DNA from: Marsupella aquatica
Lineage: Eukaryota > Marchantiophyta
Length of the DNA stretch: 64,000 bases
Direction of reading: 5' to 3'
Assembly: GCA_973895155.1 (NCBI GenBank)
Contig: OZ316895.1
Coordinates: 18,290,001 to 18,354,000, forward strand
Below are positions 57,135-64,000 of this stretch, one piece after another. Numbering within the stretch: position 1 is the stretch's first letter; each line of letters begins with the position of its first letter. Position numbers and translations under genes: made by a program. The notes beneath the pieces were generated by a model. The model did no database searches and was not told the origin of the DNA. It saw only the letters and a list, made by a program, of their open reading frames with translations.

Positions 57135-58721
57135 GTAACTATGAACCCAAATCCTGCCGTTGGTAAGACGACAAAACGTCATTGATGGAGTGCTCCAAAT
57201 CTATAACGACTCTATAGTGAGAATGAAACGTTTACTTCTTGTACTCGAATCTCATGATAAACATATTTCATTTCGCGCGGGCAAAGGCATATCCCTCTTT
57301 TGAAGCCATGGCTCAAAATATCATTGTCACGAGGAAGGACACTCGGGATGTAATCACAATTCCCGTTCTCGACTCATCTGAATCAAAGCGTGTTTCAGAG
57401 GAATATTTGGGAGTGAGATTTGATGTCGCTAAGGAGTCTATTTTAGCAATCTCGTTAGTGTCGGTTTGTTTGGGGGAGACTCCAGTTTTCTACGATGTTG
57501 TTCATGGTCAAAGATATTGGACTCTGGAGGCTCAAAAAGAATATGAGCTTTTTGTGTTGAGTGATTTTGGGGCCTCCTATACTCGTCCTCCCACAGCAGC
57601 TGAACTCGATGTCATCGAACTCTCGAAAAGTTTTGGAGATGATAAGCAAGCGACAACTACTCTTGGAGAAAAAATTCCAGTTTACCCATCCGAGGTTAAA
57701 AAGGAATCTAATGCAAATCAAGAAAAGATTGTGCCTTTGACTGTGTACCGGCAGAGTGCAATGGATACAATCTTGAAATCCAAAGGTCATAGTGAATTGT
57801 CTCGGTTTATAAGGGGGAGTGATTTTGTTCATCACGTAGTGCCTAGTCTTCCCACGTCTTACAATGGGAATGTGGTTTTTGAGTTACCCCCGGTAGACTG
57901 TGTGAACGCAAAAGGTGAACGTTTGAAAGATATGGGTCGCGGTAAGGATTGTTATTATTGGACTCACATTGTGAAAACGTCTTCAAATGTTCTTCCAAAG
58001 AAAATGTGGGATTTCGGGAAAGTCCAGTGTACGGGATCTCTGCAGTGTCGAAATAATGCTTGTCCGTGGTGGAAAGACAACAAGTTTCAAAATAATGAGA
58101 TGTGGGCAAGAACCCCAAAACTTTTGGGCCCATTCCGAGTTGGGGAATTGATCTCCAAAGGTGGAGTTGTTTGTCACCATTGCTCCGAACCTCCGATGTG
58201 GTTGAGGCCTGCCCTGCTCTAATGTTCTACATGTATCCATCTGCAAAAGTTGACGTTAAGTCTTTGGCCCACATGTCGCGACTAGCTGTTCATATGGGAT
58301 TTCACAATCACCCCAGTTGACGGGTATTTTCGAGGGAGGCAGAAAAGGTTGCAAGGTCTCATCAAGAGAAGGGATTCACTGCAAACCCCATGGCATCCCC
58401 AGCAGGGATAAAAAACTCTACGACTGAGACACTGTCGACTACATTTTGCGAGGCCTCTATTGAAGAAATCTCTCTCAAAGAACAGAAGGAAATTTGGGAG
58501 TCCCTGATGGTCGTGGCATCTCCTCAGAAGTTTGCATCCGTGTTAAGGAGTGTCCATCAAGATCAGAAGGGGAAAGGGGAACTGGAATTCCTTGTGAGGA
58601 TGCAAAAGTGTATCCGACTGCCTTTTCTTCATAGGTTCTTGCTCCCTGGTCAAGGCTACCGGGACGAGAGTGCTCATATCTTTAAAATGATCGTAAAAGG
58701 TGACGAGAGTGGTTTGGACCT

Positions 58722-61366
58722 TGTCACGCGATTGACATGGGTCTTAACACCAAAAATGTCACTATGGGTGCCAAAACCATCTCCTTGTACCTGAGGATCA
58801 CGAAGGGATGTTGTGAAGGCCGGTAAACACCAATTTATGCCCTTAACACCAGACTATCATAACAAGACTCCGTCACACATCACCCAAGCTCAATCCCTAA
58901 GAACCAAGGTTGGGAATCAGATCCATGCTCATGATAGTTCTGGTGATAAGGGGTCTTCATATCGGACCCGTACACACAGGGCCTAACGCTATGGTGCGCA
59001 TATGTCTATACGTATGCTTACTGTCATAGGTATATTTCTATTCCGCCGCCAAAATGTACCCATAAACCAGTGACTCCTGACTGATTCCCGGCTTAGGGAC
59101 TTCTAAGCCATTGCCCCACCACTCTGCCATTCCACTCCCAGCAATCAGAGCTGTGACAGCCCTCACCCAACCCGCTTCAATGCACCCTGTACACCTCTCA
59201 GTGGTGCTGCTAGTTCCATCATACACTTAGATTGCCTCATACACACACACATCCATGAGAGAAATGAGGCCTGAGAGGAAAACTCAATTAGATTCAAAGA
59301 TGTGCACAATAGTTCACTAAGAACACTTGATCCGAACACTAGGGCCGAAGGCTGTCTCCTCCAGATTGTGACGTGCTTGCCCCGCAAGCCCCATGCTTGC
59401 CATGCAAGCTCAATCCTGAACCTGAGCCCGGCTCACTCCAGATTGCGACGGCAGATTGGACTCAAACCAATCCCGTACTTGCCTTGCAAACTCAATCCTG
59501 AACTCAACCTCCTTCATTGCACTTCATTCTTGGGGGCACATACAGATCTCACACCTCCAATTCAGAATGTCAAGTTACGCATGCATAGTTGACTCGACTT
59601 CAAAGCTGGTACCAGGCCTAACGGCGATCTACCCCAGACTGCAATGAGGCCCGGCCTCACGCTTGCCCTACAAGCTCAGCTCTGGCCATAGATCCCTTAG
59701 TGCTCTCCACCAGACAAAGGCCGGGACTCCCCATGGATCACGTAGCCTTGCCAGACTGAACTGTAAATGCTCCTCCTGCTGCCCCTTAATCAGTACCTCA
59801 GCCTCCCTAATGTGCCCACCGCAAATCGAATTGAAATCCTCCCCACAGTTTACAATCACCAATACATCACCTATCACCAAGGCTCTGTATCGGGGGAAAA
59901 GAACCCAGTTGTGCTGCCCACTAGAAAGAGCCACAATCCAGCTCGCAAACCTAGCAACCCGTTGCTGTGAAGCTTGGCTGATTACTCCCTGAGTAATAGC
60001 ACAACCAAGCTCTCCCCAACACGCGGCGTCCAAGTCCAGCCTTGCTTGCACAGAGCTCCTCCCTGCTGCTCAGTCTAAGTGAGATCACACAACTGAAGTC
60101 CCCCCCCTGCCTCTACCGGGGGGCTGCTCTATATACTCTCATACTGAGCCCAAATGGGTGGATACTACGCTGCTAGAGCCCCATCCCAGCCCTAACAGAG
60201 CCGCCACTATCTCTAACTACTGAACCCTAACTCGCAACTTTATTTCTATCTCGAATTGGCTATGTACTTCGGATTTGGCCCTCCTCCATGGTTTTCGTGA
60301 GCTTGCGCCTCCTCTCCCGATTTCTCTATTCAACCATTTGCTGCGTGGATAGCAGCGTTGGAAGCGGCTTGAGCTCCTCTTTCCAACGAGGTCAATTATA
60401 GCCAATTTGGTCAAATACACAGAGAGTTATCCCCCCGCAACCGAGAGGGGATATTCACTGTTGCGCTAACCCAAGTTTGGCTAACCTAGCTATCCTATCT
60501 AACCCGAGTAGAGCTAACCCATGGTCTCGGGTTAGGCCGCTACCCGCTATCCACTATCTGCTAACCTAGCCTAAGCTGAGCCCGAACCCGAGCTTACCTA
60601 TGCTAACCTGAGCCTGAGTTTAGGCTAACCCGAGTTAAGTCTAACCCGGGATCAATCTAATCCGAACCCGGGTTAAGCCTAAGCTGAAGCTGTGCTTACT
60701 TGAGCTAAGCTGAAGCCGTGCTTACCTGAGATAAGCTGAAGCCGTGCTTACCTTAGCTAAGCCGTGGCCGAGCTTGGGTTAACCCGAAATTGAAGCCGAA
60801 CCCGCTAATTCCGGCCACAAGTTAACCCGTCACACTAATCAGGTTATATCTTCCTTAATACACCTCCGTTTCCTGAGTGTTTTATATCGATTTTACTCGC
60901 CTTGACCAGATCTTTCTAATGCTCTTTACAGATCCGGATTTCGTGACATATTGAACGAGATATGGTCGCCGACCACCCGCGACATAGCCTTTTATTTCCC
61001 TAACATTCTAAGACTAGACTATGAACCACTAACCTAACTAACAAAATGAAGCTACACACCCAAGACATTCAAATTTTATCATGAGAACAATCACCATACC
61101 ACACAGCTTCATATTCAGTTATGGAGACTCGCTTCCTCCTCTCTTCCCCAACTTCTCCTTTGTGGCCTTGACAGTGACTACCTCAACTGTGTCTACCTTG
61201 GTTGTGCAGTCTTCAAGCTGAAATACCTTTATCCCTACTCTTAACGCCATGATTGCCCTTATTCTTGCCAGCTTGCTAATTGTTATGCGGTATCAATAGC
61301 TACTCCTTGCATACAGCAACCTAGTTACTCAGATTATAGAATAAGGACCATGTCATCGGCGTCACA
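58722..61366 (-). mobile_element. LTR-like insertion 2 (probable solo LTR) inside transposase IV
   Basis: Flanked by GACCT (58717-58721 and 61367-61371). In plus orientation it starts TGTCACGCGATTGACATGG and its reversed other end starts TGTGACGCCGATGACATGG, a long imperfect terminal match. Its sequence follows insertion 1 (12134-14641) through most of its length, reversed, but the GACTAGC array is not expanded and a segment near 60560-60830 differs. No family palindromes. Confidence 0.7.
59668..60051 (-). CDS. 127-codon frame in LTR-like insertion 2
   Basis: MQARLDLDAACWGELG to WRALRDLWPELSL, downstream of the TATA-like TATATA at 60130-60135 on the same strand. The other insertion carries the same frame with a stop after 90 codons. 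No recognisable domain; it may be an accidental frame in a transcribed LTR. Confidence 0.3.
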   Translation of the reverse strand: MQARLDLDAACWGELGCAITQGVISQASQQRVARFASWIVALSSGQHNWVLFPRYRALVIGDVLVIVNCGEDFNSICGGHIREAEVLIKGQQEEHLQFSLARLRDPWGVPAFVWWRALRDLWPELSL

Positions 61367-61996
61367 GACCTGCTCCAAAGAATGAAACCTGGTGGGTCGT
61401 TAGAGGGTTCATGGGTAAGTTTTGACGTGATGCATCGAAACACGGCAGATTGGCTTACTTTCAGTGCCCATGTATATGATCATCATTACCGGGTACTTTG
61501 CACCATATTCACTTATGAGCTAAAGGCCAAAGATGCAAAATCTCTGGAGAGAGCCTTGCGTTTGATGCTAGAGGTTGTTGATGAAAATGGTTTACAGGAT
61601 GTTACAATTCGGGGATTCATGGCGGACAATGCTCAAGCTGGTTGGAATGCAGTTCAAAATGTGTTCTTTGACGGTGTACCCGATCCAGAGCGAGAAAGAT
61701 CAGATGCCTTTCATTTTTTCCAATCTTTTCATCGTCATTCCCGAGAAGGTGTGAAAGATGGAAAGCATGGAGAGCACAAGGAGATGTGGGATCGTCTTCG
61801 GAACGTGCCAACTTTCTTGAAAGCATATCGAATCTCGAGGGAAATCGATGACTGTTGGAGGTTTGGCAATTGTCACTCAGGCAAACTTCAAATGCTGCAA
61901 GGGTGGCTGTCTTGGTGGGTTGTCCGATGGAGACAATGGGGGAACTTCATTAGATTGGTGAATTATACACTGCTCTAGGATGCATGTTCCCATTAA

Positions 61997-62171
61997 TAGC
62001 GCTCGGCGCTAGTGAAGCATGTGTGAGACATAAGAGTTCCTTATCCGCAAGAGTAGTGTCGAGCGCTAATAATCTGTTTGGACTGTGAGTGATGTAAGGA
62101 CTACCTTTATTCTGTGTTCAACGGTACTTTACATGGAAATATCATCATCAGTTTATTAGCGTCTGGCGCTA
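61997..62171. repeat. Three palindromes in the transposase IV intron
   Basis: TAGCGCTCGGCGCTA at 61997-62011, TAGTGTCGAGCGCTA at 62054-62068 and TAGCGTCTGGCGCTA at 62157-62171. Confidence 0.95.
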
Positions 62172-63773
62172 CTGTTATTTCCATTGTGTTGCCACTTTTG
62201 TGTGCAATTTCATACATGTACTAAACCCTTGCGTGCAATGTTTCAGAGCAAGAGTGTCGAAGAAGGTGGGATGATTCCTAATTGTACTGGTTTGGAATCT
62301 AGGCATGCTGGAATGAAAGCATGGCAACAGAATAAAAAGGTTGGTCTATTTGAAGGATGCAAAACGGACCAAAATAGAGCGGTTGCTCAAATTGTTGCTT
62401 ATACTGCATACAAAAGGGGATTGAGCAGAGGAACTGGCCCAACTATTTTTGAGCTTGCCTTCAGATCGGCGGACCTGGCGGGGTCACCGCGTCTCTTTGA
62501 GGAAGCCACCAATCTCCTCCTGTCGAACGCTGCTGAGTTTGATTTGGAAAGAAGCATTCCATTGAATGGTGATGTTGTAACTCGATTGGTGAAACGAAAA
62601 GGACATGCAACTGGGAACGTCTCGGCAGAAGACTCGCACAGGCATGATACCATCCTTGTTACTTCACCAAATACAAAAGGTTTGAAAAGGAGAAACCTGC
62701 ATTCCACTGATTTCAAGAAAATGCCTTCTATGCCTTCAACCGGTGGAATTGATGCGGTCCATAATTTGTCAGAAAGCAATGCTTCTGAGGAAGTTGTGGT
62801 CATTGACACACCTTTGCGTCGAGCAACAAGATCCTCTGTCCCACCAGTGACCCCCGCAAGACCTGTCGAGACTGCATATTGTCATTCAGTTTCCCCAATG
62901 GAAAGTGAAGTCCCTCCCGGTGCCTGGCAGTTGCGTCGGACCTCAAAACGGGGTGCGGGTCCAGTGTGTAACGGAACCCTTGGACGGGGAGGGAGTCGTG
63001 ATGAATGTCGAAATCGAGTAAAGAAGGTAGGCCTTCCGAATCCAGATGGTGTTGTTGCAATTTCCGTGAGAGGATGCAGAATGTTTAGGGGGCAACCTTA
63101 TAACGATCAGATATGGTTTTGCCCCAACAACCACTATCACCGAAGCACAACAAGGAGAGGAGTCTCGAACATTCTCAATGTTCCTTCACATCTCCCAATT
63201 GCCAGAGGGACCAATCTTTCTGGAGCAAAGATTCAATTTTTGAAAGAACAAGGACTTATTCTCTCCAAAGGCTGTGGAGATGAAATCGAAGCACCATTGC
63301 CTTCTGCGTTACGGATTGATGTCAATCTTTTCCGGGAGAGGATCAACCTAACTGACCCATCTATGAGGTGCGCTTCAAGGAACAGGAAGAAATGCTTGCA
63401 AAGAGTGCATCTTACCCAAACACATTTGAAGAGAATTGAAGCCTCTGAAAAAGAAGTCATGAGCGTCATTGGAGAGAGAGAGATCATGAGTGGAAATGCG
63501 TCGAGGAAATAGTTTTGTATCCGGACCCATGAACATGAGAGATCAGTCGCCTCTTATTGGGTTCAGATATGTTGTTTCCCATGTTGCTCCTGCGAGGATT
63601 TCTACCATCGGCATACTTATCGAAAGCCTTACATGCCTTGCAAACATGTTTATTGGGTGTTCAAGAATGTGTTCAAACTGGATGTGCTCGATTTGACATT
63701 ATGTAGCCAGCCAATTCTAATGTTGGGAGAAGTCCATTACATACTTGATAGGCAGTTGGGAACGACAATGTAG

Positions 63774-64000
63774 ACTGTTTCTTTATCGTTGAACAACTAC
63801 AATTGTAGTTTGTCTTTTCGAACGGGCAGAAGTGTGAGTTCTTAAAGTGTTGTTTTTTTAGTATAATACAATACTAGCGCCGGGCATTAGTATTGTATGA
63901 CTTTGTTTTGACTTCATATTTCGTTGCAATATATTGGAGTCCTTGTGTGAAATCGTCAAGAAATTTCCTCTGATGTTGTACAATGGTTGGACCCACCATA
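63774..64000. other. 3' flank of transposase IV with one palindrome
   Basis: TAGCGCCGGGCATTA at 63874-63888. No gene and no transposon end recognised before the window stops. Confidence 0.7.

Larger units (their letters stand above)
57308..63773 (+). pseudogene. Transposase IV: MULE-like transposase with SWIM finger
   Basis: Start at 57308 in a strong context (GCCATGGCT). Exon 1 is 57308-58721 plus 61372-61957, split by an LTR-like insert; the intron is 61958-62246; exon 2 is 62247-63773; about 1,175 residues without the insert. Parts in order: IIVTRKDTRDV; YRQSAMDTILKSKGHSEL; a zinc region (CTGSLQCRNNACPWW, VCHHC, HMGFHNHPS); SFDVMHR and FMADN (probable catalytic Asp); DAFHFFQSFHRHSREG; TGLESRHAGMKAW (probable catalytic Glu) opening exon 2; CRNRVKKVG; and the SWIM finger CSCEDF ... 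MPCKHVYWVF. Damage: frameshift near 58199, TGA at 58318 and TAG at 63510 just before the SWIM region. It is the only copy holding every exon segment of its own subfamily. Confidence 0.8.
34059..64000. mobile_element. Fourth ParB-methyltransferase transposon, right end outside the window
   Basis: The left end GGGTATAACGATCGTGGAAG at 34059 is followed by AACAGTAAAAAGGAAACAGG and resembles the other ends; the preceding 8 bases are TATTGGTC. Contents: gene C', ParB-MTase IV and gene A on the minus strand, transposase IV on the plus strand, the same divergent order as the inner copy. Foreign insertions add most of the length: LINE with CACTA (38891-53284), a foldback element (36326-36924), an LTR-like insert (58722-61366) and probably the palindrome-free block near 53700-55600. 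No right end is seen before 64000. Confidence 0.7.

Noticed and set aside
4365-63888. Reading the palindromes as a CRISPR array or as a MITE
   Set aside because: Spacing is irregular (55 bp to kilobases), sites vary, there are no equal spacers or cas genes, the host is a plant, and no target duplications flank the single 15-mers.

Overview
The window is repeat-dense nuclear DNA from a land plant; the species cannot be told. Support comes from a plant-type CACTA transposon (TNP2 plus DUF4216/DUF4218-like parts and a second TNP1/Transposase_24-like gene), a Ty3/gypsy-type retrotransposon, L1-type LINE pieces, LTR-like insertions and genes with GT-AG introns. I found no ordinary host gene: everything coding belongs to mobile elements, and most of it carries stops or frameshifts.

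The most interesting content is a family of large DNA transposons (about 12 kb each) present as at least four copies. A typical copy has two divergent gene sets. One side encodes a MULE-like transposase of about 1,175 aa, with a zinc-binding N-terminal half, a probable DDE core and a C-terminal SWIM finger. The other encodes a five-exon protein of about 1,230 aa that joins a ParB-like (DGNHR) domain to a region resembling a beta-class DNA N6/N4 methyltransferase. It is preceded in two copies by a short acidic protein (gene A) and followed in two copies by an unrecognised gene (gene C). Two copies have both ends in the window: 11071-23717 (8-bp duplication CAATGGAC) sits inside 4140-28499 (8-bp duplication TCTCACTT). 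A third, 5'-truncated copy lies at 28536 to about 31221. A fourth runs from 34059 past the right edge.

These transposons are studded with a 15-bp palindrome, consensus TAGCGCC-N-GGCGCTA, about 55 times. The sites lie in introns, between genes and downstream of genes, not in the exons, and I saw none in the foreign insertions (gypsy, LTR-like, LINE, CACTA, tandem-repeat spacer). All three copies of the transposase intron hold exactly three sites. A ParB-like protein, a methyltransferase-like domain and many dispersed palindromes together suggest a sequence-specific binding or marking system carried by the transposon.

Layout: 1-4139 gypsy-type element (minus strand); 4140-28499 outer transposon (gene C, ParB-MTase I, [inner transposon: transposase I with an LTR-like insert, gene A, ParB-MTase II], transposase II); 28500-28535 the gypsy remainder; 28536-31221 ParB-MTase III; 31222-34058 tandem repeats without palindromes; 34059-64000 the fourth transposon, holding gene C', a foldback element, ParB-MTase IV split by a LINE that is itself split by a 12.75-kb CACTA element with a CTT duplication, gene A and transposase IV with a second LTR-like insert.
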